Assembly (NCBI GenBank): GCA_964653285.1
Contig: CAZZEX010000161.1
Coordinates: 1 to 6,871 of the forward strand
Reading direction: 5' to 3'
DNA length: 6,871 bases
Source: CAZZEX01 sp964653285
GTDB lineage: Bacteria > Chloroflexota > Anaerolineae > B4-G1
Shown here: positions 1 through 5,028 of the stretch, piece by piece
Layout: each line of letters begins with the position of its first letter
How positions within the stretch are numbered: the stretch's first letter is position 1
Notes under the pieces: model-generated
Databases searched by the model: none
Seen by the model: the letters and a program-made list of their open reading frames with translations, nothing else
Told to the model about the DNA's origin: nothing
Program-made: the position numbers and the translations under genes

Positions 1-200
1 ATATCCTGCTGCACCAGAAGGTTGCCTGCTTGCGGGCCATTGCCGTGGGTTATTATCAGCCTGTCCTCCCCTTTCATTCTCTTCACCATTTCGGCGATGA
101 GTCTCGTGGTCGTCATGCAGTTCTTGAACTGTTCCTCCGTCGTCCCTTGCTCATGGGCTTGCTTGATCGCATTGCCGCCCAGGGCTATCAGTAATCTCAT
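1..200 (-). CDS. arcC: Carbamate kinase, N-terminal part (runs off the left edge)
   Basis: Carbamate kinase interconverts carbamoyl phosphate + ADP and carbamate + ATP in the cytoplasm, and in catabolism harvests ATP from carbamoyl phosphate. Only 66 codons are present; the family is usually about 310 residues. The translation begins MRLLIALGGNAIKQ, the amino acid kinase opening with the ALGGNA nucleotide/phosphate loop. It continues with a GTTEEQF segment and, near residues 50-65, ITHGNGPQAGNLLVQQ, which is nearly diagnostic for carbamate kinase (typical ITHGNGPQVGNLLL). The start is ATG at 200-198, with GGAGG five bases upstream at 210-206. It lies 28 nt downstream of a carbamoyltransferase gene on the same strand, so it is probably the fourth gene of the operon. 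The pairing supports a catabolic direction: carbamoyltransferase phosphorolysis followed by ATP synthesis. Acetylglutamate kinase is unlikely given the THGNGPQ motif. No defect is visible in the part seen. Confidence 0.93.
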   Translation of the reverse strand, partial: MRLLIALGGNAIKQAHEQGTTEEQFKNCMTTTRLIAEMVKRMKGEDRLIITHGNGPQAGNLLVQQD

Positions 201-228
201 TTCAGCCTCCAAATTTTGTCATCGTTGC

Positions 229-1215
229 TTATAGGTTGCCCATCGTCAGCGTCATCACCGCCTTCTGCACGTGCAGCCTATTCTCCGCCTCATCGAATAC
301 GACCGATTGCGGCCCGTCTATCACGCCGTCGGTCACCTCAATGTTGCGGTCCGCTGGCAGGCAGTGCATAAAGATGGCGTCGGGCTTGGCCAATGCCATC
401 CTCCGCTCGTCGGTGATCCAGTCCTTGTGCCGATCCTGGATGCGCTTGCCCTCCTCAGGATCAGTCGTAGTTAGCAGAGGCCCCCAGGACTTGGCGTAGA
501 CGACGTCGGCGTTCTTGAATGCTTCATCCATGTCGTGCACGATCTCGAAGCCGGTGCCGTACTTGTGAACCTGCGTCTTGGCCTCTGCCACGATGTCGTC
601 GCGCAACTTGAACTCTGGCGGGTAGGCCAGGGTGATGTCCAGCCCGAAGCGCGGCATCTGGAGGACCAGAGACTGTGGCACGGACATGGGCTTGAGGTAG
701 GAGGATGCGTATGCCCAAGAAACAACCATCTTCTTCCGGCGTAGGTCGTGCCCCTTTTTCTCGATGATGGTCATCAGGTCAGCCAAACACTGGAAGGGGT
801 GGTAGAGGTCGCACTGCATGTTGAAGACGGGGGCGCGGGATGCCTCGGCAACCCGGTTTATATACTGGTTGCCGATGCCCCAGTCGCACTGGCGGATGGC
901 GATGCCGTCGAAGTAACGGCCCAGAATCTCGCCGATTTCCTTGTCGGTGTCGCCATGGGAAATCTGAGTGGTGCGGGAATCGATGAACGCACCATGTCCG
1001 CCCAGTTGGGCAATGCCGGCCTCGAACGAGCAGCGGGTGCGGGTGCTGCTGAAGAAGAAAAGCATACCCAGGACCTTGTCGCGCAGGTAAGGGTGGGGCT
1101 CGCCCACAGCGCGCTTGCGCTTCAGATCCCAGGCCATATCCAGGACGGTTTCCACTTCTTCTTTGGAGAAATCCAGGTCGCAAATCAGATCGCGACCACG
1201 AAGATTTGTCTGCAT
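229..1215 (-). CDS. Carbamoyltransferase of the N-acetylornithine/YgeW-like (knotted) type
   Basis: A 328-residue member of the aspartate/ornithine carbamoyltransferase family, which transfers a carbamoyl group between carbamoyl phosphate and an amine. The carbamoyl-phosphate site is intact: STRTR at 57-61, Arg108, HPFQ at 139-142 and HCLP at 284-287. The C-terminal helix has DEAENRLHVQKAVM at 308-321. The ornithine-enzyme SMG loop is not seen. Instead residues 167-182 read SWAYASSYLKPMSVPQ, and 240-244 read YAKSW. These resemble, from memory, the proline-rich loop and KSW segment of N-acetylornithine carbamoyltransferase and E. coli YgeW, both knotted enzymes. The segment at 86-93 (SHGDTDKE) also fits that group. 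YgeW is longer (about 396 residues), so orthology is unproven. ATG at 1215-1213 has AGGAG eight bases upstream. The gene sits between a PyrB-like gene and carbamate kinase, favouring catabolic phosphorolysis of a ureido compound. Family call is strong; substrate unknown. Generic pipelines may name it argF. Confidence 0.9.
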   Translation of the reverse strand: MQTNLRGRDLICDLDFSKEEVETVLDMAWDLKRKRAVGEPHPYLRDKVLGMLFFFSSTRTRCSFEAGIAQLGGHGAFIDSRTTQISHGDTDKEIGEILGRYFDGIAIRQCDWGIGNQYINRVAEASRAPVFNMQCDLYHPFQCLADLMTIIEKKGHDLRRKKMVVSWAYASSYLKPMSVPQSLVLQMPRFGLDITLAYPPEFKLRDDIVAEAKTQVHKYGTGFEIVHDMDEAFKNADVVYAKSWGPLLTTTDPEEGKRIQDRHKDWITDERRMALAKPDAIFMHCLPADRNIEVTDGVIDGPQSVVFDEAENRLHVQKAVMTLTMGNL

Positions 1216-1240
1216 AGTAATAACTCCTGCCTCTTTACTT

Positions 1241-1280
1241 GGGGGGAGAACCCCCCGCGGATTCGGAAACCTGCGGGGGG
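1241..1280. other. Two mutually exclusive GC hairpins between the carbamoyltransferase genes
   Basis: In the minus-strand transcript, CCCCCCGC (1280-1273) can pair with GCGGGGGG (1258-1251), giving an eight-pair all-GC stem over a 14-base interior. The same G-run (1256-1251) can instead pair with CCCCCC (1246-1241) around a TTCT loop. The two structures compete for one G6 tract and end about 12 bases before the AGGAG of the downstream gene. No T-run follows on the minus strand, so this is not a standard terminator. It could stabilise or process mRNA, or alter access to the ribosome binding site. The pairing is seen in the sequence; the role is inferred. Confidence 0.5.
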
Positions 1281-1297
1281 TTGAGTTTCAATTTGGA

Positions 1298-2251
1298 TCA
1301 CTCAATCGCGCCTAGAATCAGGGCCAGCATGCCCATGCGCAGGGCAACACCGTTGAATGCCTCCTGCCAGTAGCGGGCGTGGCGGGTGGAGTCCACATCG
1401 GTTGGTAGTTCGTCCTGGCGTGGCAGGGAGTGGAGGATGATAGAGCTGCTCTTGGCCTTCTCGCGCAGCAGCCTGCGGGTGACCTTGTAGTTGGAGGGGG
1501 TCAGGCCCTTGTCATCGCTGGCCTCCTGGCGCGCCTTGGTGTAGTCAGGCTGGACCACAGGCTCCATGTAGATGACATCGGCGCGATGGATCGCGTCGGC
1601 GACGTGCTCGACCTCTTCGTAGATCAGGTTTCTTTCATCCAGCTCGGCCTTGAAATCCTCGGTCAGGGACATCCCCGGGGGGGAGACGTAGATGACCTCG
1701 ACGTCGAACTGGGTCAGCGCGTAGGAGATGGAGTGCATAGTGCGCATGCGCATATCGCCGATGCACAGGAAGGTCAAGCCGTCAATGGTGCCCAACTCAT
1801 TCCGGATGGTATACAGGTCGGTCAGAACCTGGGTGGGGTGCTCGCCCCAGCCGTCACCAGCGTTGACCACGGGGATGCTGGCCCACTTGGCGGCCTCGGC
1901 GGGTGCGCCCTGCTGGAAGTGGCGCATGACGATGACGTCACCGTAGAACTCCAACATACGTACGGTGTCTTTGATGGATTCTTGGTAGAAGTCACCGGCG
2001 CGGGTCATCTTCGCGTCGGCGAAGCCGGTGACATGACCGCCCAGGCGGTGCATCGCGGCCTCGTGCGCGATGCGGGTGCGGGTGGATGGTTGGTAAAACG
2101 CTGTCACCATCGTCTTGCTCGCGAGCAGGTCGCCGTTGTGGCGGTCTCGAGCGTAGTGCTCCAATGATTTAGCGACATCGAACATGTAGAAGTACTCCTC
2201 GCGTTCGAAGTCTTTCAGAGAAAGGATGTCACGCCCCATAAAACTACGCAT
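1298..2251 (-). CDS. Aspartate carbamoyltransferase-like protein with altered substrate site
   Basis: A 317-residue carbamoyltransferase most like the PyrB catalytic chain. PyrB-type features are STRTR at 56-60, VMRH with Arg110, NAGDGWGEHPTQ at 130-141, GDMRMRTMHS with Arg170, HSLPRQDELPTDVD at 274-287 and a C-terminal ARYWQEAFNGVALRM. Length matches PyrB (about 310). By-eye alignment with E. coli PyrB shows two losses. The 80s loop carrying Ser80 and Lys84 reads KMTRAGDFYQES (81-92), with no lysine in place. The TRVQ segment with aspartate-binding Arg229 reads EPVVQ (230-234). It is therefore probably not a biosynthetic aspartate carbamoyltransferase, although software may name it pyrB. ATG at 2251-2249 has CAGGAGGT seven bases upstream; an internal ATG at residue 5 lacks such a site. 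It follows the GntR gene by 59 nt, with a candidate terminator in between, and precedes another carbamoyltransferase. A carbamoyl acceptor other than aspartate, used catabolically, is my inference. Confidence 0.9.
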   Translation of the reverse strand: MRSFMGRDILSLKDFEREEYFYMFDVAKSLEHYARDRHNGDLLASKTMVTAFYQPSTRTRIAHEAAMHRLGGHVTGFADAKMTRAGDFYQESIKDTVRMLEFYGDVIVMRHFQQGAPAEAAKWASIPVVNAGDGWGEHPTQVLTDLYTIRNELGTIDGLTFLCIGDMRMRTMHSISYALTQFDVEVIYVSPPGMSLTEDFKAELDERNLIYEEVEHVADAIHRADVIYMEPVVQPDYTKARQEASDDKGLTPSNYKVTRRLLREKAKSSSIILHSLPRQDELPTDVDSTRHARYWQEAFNGVALRMGMLALILGAIE

Positions 2252-2294
2252 TGTCTCAACCTCCTGTTCTGAGTTATGGGTACTGTTGTTAGTT

Positions 2295-2326
2295 AAAAAG
2301 GTGGCTAGGGTTATCCCCTACCCACC
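2295..2326 (-). terminator. Intrinsic terminator/attenuator overlapping the GntR stop codon
   Basis: Reading the minus strand, GGTGGGTAGGG (2326-2316) pairs with CCCTAGCCACC (2310-2300) around a GATAA loop. This gives ten pairs with one central G-G mismatch, followed directly by TTTTT (2299-2295). The TAA stop of the regulator gene lies in the loop and stem edge, so ribosomes finishing that gene would cover the stem. I found no convincing promoter between it and the next gene, so it probably attenuates rather than isolates the enzyme genes. Confidence 0.65.
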
Positions 2327-3060
2327 CGTCGCATTACGTGGAACTTGAAATGACCGGGAATAAAATAACTGACGGAGTAATCTAGTACCTTCTCATCGTA
2401 ACTGTACAGTTGCCCTACCAGTTTTAGGAGGGCTGTCCCGCGCGGTATCCCCAGTCGGGAAGATATTTGCGTCTTGGCCCCCTCAGCGATAATCTCGGTG
2501 CGAGAGGTGACAGGAAGCGGCGTGCCTCGCTGGAGGATAACGTCCAGTACAGAGCTGGAAAATTGCTCTCCCAGATCTTCCTGGCGTAGGTAAATCTGCG
2601 GGACTACGTCCTTCAGGTAGGCAACCGATTTGCCTTTGACCGTAATCACGCGGTCAACGCTGAGGACGTCTATTGGTTTGCCTGGGGGAAACGCAAGCAT
2701 GACCAGCTCTTCGGAAGTTGCCGGACGCTCTAAGATGTTTGGATGAGCGACTTCAATGTTCAGCCCGATCCGGTGTGCCTGACGCTCCAGGCTCTCCAAG
2801 ATTTCCAACCCCGACTCCAGGATAGGGATGTGGGGGGAAACGAAGGTTCCTACTCCATGCCTGCGGAAGATCATCCCTTCTTGTTCAAGGTGCAGGAGCG
2901 CTTCGCGCAGAGTGGGGCGGGAGATGCCCAATTGGGCGGCCAGATCAACCTCAGAAGGGAGTTGCTCACCGGGCTGGTAAGTCCCGTTCTCGATGAGGCT
3001 GAGCAGATGTTGCCGCGCTTGAAGGTGAAGAGGGGTCTTATTGGTCTTAAGCCGTTGCAT
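2311..3060 (-). CDS. GntR-family (HutC/UTRA type) transcriptional regulator
   Basis: A 249-residue DNA-binding regulator. Residues about 8-75 form the GntR winged helix: a PLHLQARQHLLSLIENG opening, PGEQLPSEVDLAAQLGISRP, TLREALLHLEQEGMI, then the RRHGVGTFV wing. The rest fits a UTRA ligand-binding domain, with DVLSVDRVI, RGTPL, RTEIIAEGA, and a closing LDYSVSYFIPGHFKFHVMRR. Length is typical (about 240-250). ATG at 3060-3058 is chosen; an adjacent GTG at 3063-3061 would add one residue. The Shine-Dalgarno is weak (GGCGG), hinting at low expression. It is the first gene of the minus-strand group, 59 nt before a carbamoyltransferase, so it very likely controls that operon. A palindrome over its own -10 supports autoregulation, probably repression relieved by a small molecule from the operon's pathway. 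The family is secure; the effector is unknown. Confidence 0.95.
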   Translation of the reverse strand: MQRLKTNKTPLHLQARQHLLSLIENGTYQPGEQLPSEVDLAAQLGISRPTLREALLHLEQEGMIFRRHGVGTFVSPHIPILESGLEILESLERQAHRIGLNIEVAHPNILERPATSEELVMLAFPPGKPIDVLSVDRVITVKGKSVAYLKDVVPQIYLRQEDLGEQFSSSVLDVILQRGTPLPVTSRTEIIAEGAKTQISSRLGIPRGTALLKLVGQLYSYDEKVLDYSVSYFIPGHFKFHVMRRVGRG

Positions 3061-3096
3061 CACGCCGCCAGTCGTTTGATGTCTTACGTCTGGCTT

Positions 3097-3110
3097 TTAG
3101 TATATACTAA
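3097..3110. promoter_or_regulatory. Candidate GntR (HutC-type) operator palindrome
   Basis: TTAGTATATACTAA is a perfect 14-bp palindrome. Its core GTATATAC (3100-3107) fits the GT-N-TA-N-AC pattern described for HutC-subfamily GntR operators. It overlaps the -10 box (3104-3099) of the promoter that transcribes the GntR gene, where a bound repressor would block RNA polymerase. I did not find a second full copy in the window. Assignment to this regulator is by proximity and pattern. Confidence 0.7.
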
Positions 3111-3127
3111 GAGACTGTTTTTGTCAA
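3099..3127 (-). promoter_or_regulatory. Strong sigma70-type promoter for the GntR-carbamoyltransferase operon
   Basis: On the minus strand, TTGACA (3127-3122) is followed after exactly 17 bases by TATACT (3104-3099), matching consensus at 6/6 and 5/6 positions. Transcription would begin near 3092, leaving about 32 bases before the GntR ATG. A promoter this close to consensus in front of a weak ribosome binding site fits a repressed, autoregulated regulator gene. Confidence 0.85.
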
Positions 3128-3152
3128 GGGATTGCAGGAAGGCGCTTGAGGC

Positions 3153-3181
3153 TTGACGTATTGTTAGAAACGTGACATACT
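3153..3181 (+). promoter_or_regulatory. Probable sigma70-type promoter for xylB
   Basis: TTGACG (3153-3158), a 17-base spacer and CATACT (3176-3181) give a good plus-strand promoter, divergent from the GntR promoter with 25 bases between the two -35 boxes. Initiation near 3188 would leave a leader of about 136 nt that contains the whole inverted-repeat element. A weaker alternative closer to the gene is TTGAAA (3271-3276) with TATGTA (3295-3300) at 18-base spacing. Confidence 0.65.
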
Positions 3182-3191
3182 TAGATCACAG

Positions 3192-3282
3192 GTATCTTTT
3201 CAATAAACCGGGGTAGGGGCAGGTCTTGTACCTGCCCAAGAGGGCGACCACGAGGGTTCGCCCCTACATATTGAAAAGATAC
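3192..3282. repeat. 91-bp nested inverted-repeat element (MITE/REP-like)
   Basis: The ends GTATCTTTTCAATA (3192-3205) and TATTGAAAAGATAC (3269-3282) are perfect 14-bp inverted repeats. Inside, GTAGGGGC (3213-3220) and GCCCCTAC (3260-3267) form a second inverted pair. Between them are hairpin GGGCAGGT/ACCTGCCC (3217-3224 with 3230-3237, loop CTTGT) and hairpin GGGCGA/TCGCCC (3242-3247 with 3258-3263). The fold is cloverleaf-like. There is no coding capacity and no clear target duplication. It resembles, from memory, dispersed palindromic repeats with GTAGGGGC ends, so a non-autonomous mobile or REP-like element is likely. If transcribed it would form a stable 5' leader structure for xylB. Confidence 0.75.
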
Positions 3283-3323
3283 GAGCACACGTACTATGTA
3301 TCGCAGAAGGAAGGAGAGCACCT

Positions 3324-4925
3324 ATGACAACACACTTGCTTGGTATAGACGTGGGAACGACTGGCAGCAAGGCGCTCCTGGTTGACGCTGATGGCCTTGT
3401 GAAGGTCAGTGCTACGACCGAGTACCCGATGTTTACCCCTCAACCACTGTGGGCTGAGCAAAACCCGGCTGACTGGTGGGCAGCCACCGTGACCAGCATC
3501 CGGCGGGTGCTGGACGACGGCGGCGTGCAACCTGACCAGATAGCAGGCGTTGGCCTCACCGGCCAGATGCACGGCCTGGTGCTGCTAGACGCCCTCGGCG
3601 AGGTGTTGCGGCCGTGCATTATGTGGAATGACCAGCGCACTGCCGCCCAGTGCGCCGCCATCACCCAAAAGGTCGGCGCAGGGGACGTGCTGCGTCTCAC
3701 CGGCAACCCAGTACTACCCGGTTTTACCGCCCCCAAGATCGTGTGGGTGCGTGAACACGAATCCGAGGTCTACACGCAGGTTGCGAAGGTGCTGCTGCCC
3801 AAGGACTACGTGCGCTATCGCCTGACGGGGGGCTTCTTCAGCGAAGTGTCGGATGCCTCGGGTACCTCGCTGTTTGACGTAGGCCAGCGTCAATGGGCGG
3901 ATGAGATGCTGAAGGCCCTGGATGTGCCGCGCCAGTGGCTGCCAGAGGTGACCGAGTCCCCTGTGGTGAGTGCGCACGTGAGCGCACACGCCGCCAGGGA
4001 AACGGGCCTGTTGGAGGGCACGCCGGTGGTGGGTGGTGGCGGTGACCAGGCGGCCCAGGCGGTCGGCACGGGCATCATTGCAGAGGGGGTGGTCTCAGCC
4101 ACCCTGGGTACGTCGGGCGTGGTTTTCGCTGCATCGGAGTCGTACCGCGTTGAGCCGGAGGGCAGGCTGCACGCCTTCTGCCACGCCGTGCCCGGTATGT
4201 GGCACCTGATGGGGGTAATGCTCTCGGCGGGTGGAAGTTTCCGCTGGTACCGGGATGCATTGGGCGACCTGGAGCGTGCCCAGGCCCGCGAATCGGGACG
4301 GGATGCCTATGACCTGTTGACCGAGGCGGCGGCCGAGGTGCCGCCCGGCTGCGAGGGGTTGCTCTTTCTCCCGTACATGACCGGCGAGCGCACTCCCTAC
4401 GCCGATCCTAACGCGCGGGGTGTGTTCTTTGGCCTCACGTTGCGACACGGCAAGGCTCACATGACACGTGCCGTGCTTGAGGGCGTGACCTACGGTCTGC
4501 GTGATTCGCTGGAATTGATGCGCGGGTTAGGGCTCTCTATCGAGCAGGTGCGCGCTTCAGGTGGGGGAGCGCGGAGCCCGCTGTGGCGTCAGATTCTAGC
4601 GGACGCCTTCGATACAGAGATCGTCACGGTCAACGTGACCGAGGGCGCAGCCTACGGAGCGGCGCTGCTGGCGGGCGTGGGCGCGGGTGTGTACCGCGGC
4701 GTTACCGAGGCCTGTGACGCCGCGGTCCGGGTGACGGGCCGCACGGAGCCAGGTCCGGCAGCGCCTGTATACGCCGATTACTATCCGCGCTACCGGGCGC
4801 TATATCCGGCGCTGGCGCCAGAATTCAAGGCGCTGGCCCAGGTAGTGAGCAAACATCTGGTAACAGGAGCGGGAGTGGGGGGCGTTGGTGCACGGGCGCG
4901 TGGCTGGGGTGGGGTGGACGGCTGA
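3324..4925 (+). CDS. xylB: Xylulokinase (FGGY carbohydrate kinase)
   Basis: Phosphorylates D-xylulose to xylulose 5-phosphate with ATP, feeding the pentose phosphate pathway; cytoplasmic. The 533-residue product opens LLGIDVGTTGSKALLVD, the FGGY ATPase motif with Asp9. It has GQMHGLVLLD at 80-89 (the MHG signature of xylulokinases), WNDQRT at 101-106, LPKDYVRYRLTG at 158-169 and SDASGTSLFDV at 176-186. The catalytic aspartate is Asp241 in GGGGDQAA, and the C-terminal domain has LPYMTGERTPYADP and GGGARSPLWRQ. The family is usually 480-510 residues; here a glycine-rich tail (VTGAGVGGVGARARGWGG) follows the last recognisable fold segment, DYYPRYRALYP. ATG at 3324 has AAGGAG seven bases upstream. 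It is the first gene of the plus-strand group; no xylose isomerase or sugar transporter is in view, so pathway context is missing. Another FGGY substrate is possible but less likely. Confidence 0.93.
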   Translation: MTTHLLGIDVGTTGSKALLVDADGLVKVSATTEYPMFTPQPLWAEQNPADWWAATVTSIRRVLDDGGVQPDQIAGVGLTGQMHGLVLLDALGEVLRPCIMWNDQRTAAQCAAITQKVGAGDVLRLTGNPVLPGFTAPKIVWVREHESEVYTQVAKVLLPKDYVRYRLTGGFFSEVSDASGTSLFDVGQRQWADEMLKALDVPRQWLPEVTESPVVSAHVSAHAARETGLLEGTPVVGGGGDQAAQAVGTGIIAEGVVSATLGTSGVVFAASESYRVEPEGRLHAFCHAVPGMWHLMGVMLSAGGSFRWYRDALGDLERAQARESGRDAYDLLTEAAAEVPPGCEGLLFLPYMTGERTPYADPNARGVFFGLTLRHGKAHMTRAVLEGVTYGLRDSLELMRGLGLSIEQVRASGGGARSPLWRQILADAFDTEIVTVNVTEGAAYGAALLAGVGAGVYRGVTEACDAAVRVTGRTEPGPAAPVYADYYPRYRALYPALAPEFKALAQVVSKHLVTGAGVGGVGARARGWGGVDG

Positions 4926-4933
4926 AGATGCCC

Positions 4934-4957
4934 GCCGGACTGCCAAACGCAGTCGGC
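4934..4957 (+). other. Short hairpin after xylB
   Basis: GCC plus GACTGC pairs with GCAGTC plus GGC around CAAAC, nine pairs with one bulged G. No T-run follows, so it is not a standard terminator. It lies just before a strong Shine-Dalgarno (4961-4968). A role in mRNA stability between xylB and cca is possible but unproven. Confidence 0.3.
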
Positions 4958-4974
4958 CCAAGGAGGAGCCACGG

Positions 4975-5028
4975 GTGATCTTTGTGACTGCCGTGGAGGT
5001 GCCCGATGACGACAGTTCGCTTGCCTGA
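4975..5028 (+). CDS. Possible 17-codon leader frame overlapping the cca start
   Basis: AGGAGGAG (4961-4968) stands six bases before GTG at 4975. From there a frame of 17 codons (VIFVTAVEVPDDDSSLA) ends at TGA 5026-5028, running 23 bases past the cca ATG in another frame. This strong ribosome site has no other obvious use, since cca has its own GGAGGT at 4995-5000. It may be a translated coupling leader or chance. The peptide matches no family I know. Confidence 0.25.
   Translation: MIFVTAVEVPDDDSSLA

Noticed and set aside
22..234. Plus-strand open frame of 70 codons at the left edge
   Set aside because: It overlaps the carbamate kinase start on the other strand, whose motifs and ribosome site are convincing.
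1251..1280. Standard intrinsic terminator between the two carbamoyltransferase genes
   Set aside because: On the minus strand the stem is followed by TTCTCCCCCC rather than a T-run, so it is listed only as a hairpin pair.
748..1284. Plus-strand open frame of 178 codons opposite the carbamoyltransferase gene
   Set aside because: It is antisense to a gene with clear family motifs, lacks a recognisable domain or ribosome site, and is explained by GC-rich codon bias.
1811..1816. GTATAC inside the PyrB-like gene as a second GntR operator
   Set aside because: It is six bases within coding sequence and lacks the GTNTANAC form of the upstream palindrome.
1430..2167. Plus-strand open frame of 245 codons opposite the PyrB-like gene
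   Set aside because: Shadow of the conserved minus-strand gene; its composition (Val, Gly, Asp, His rich) is typical of antisense GC-rich frames and shows no domain.
2252..2294. Separate promoter for the PyrB-like gene
   Set aside because: TTAACT and CATAAC-like hexamers exist but with wrong spacing; no acceptable -35/-10 pair was found.
3192..3282. CRISPR array or known riboswitch in the xylB leader
   Set aside because: Only one inverted-repeat unit, no regularly spaced direct repeats, and no match to a riboswitch core that I can recognise.
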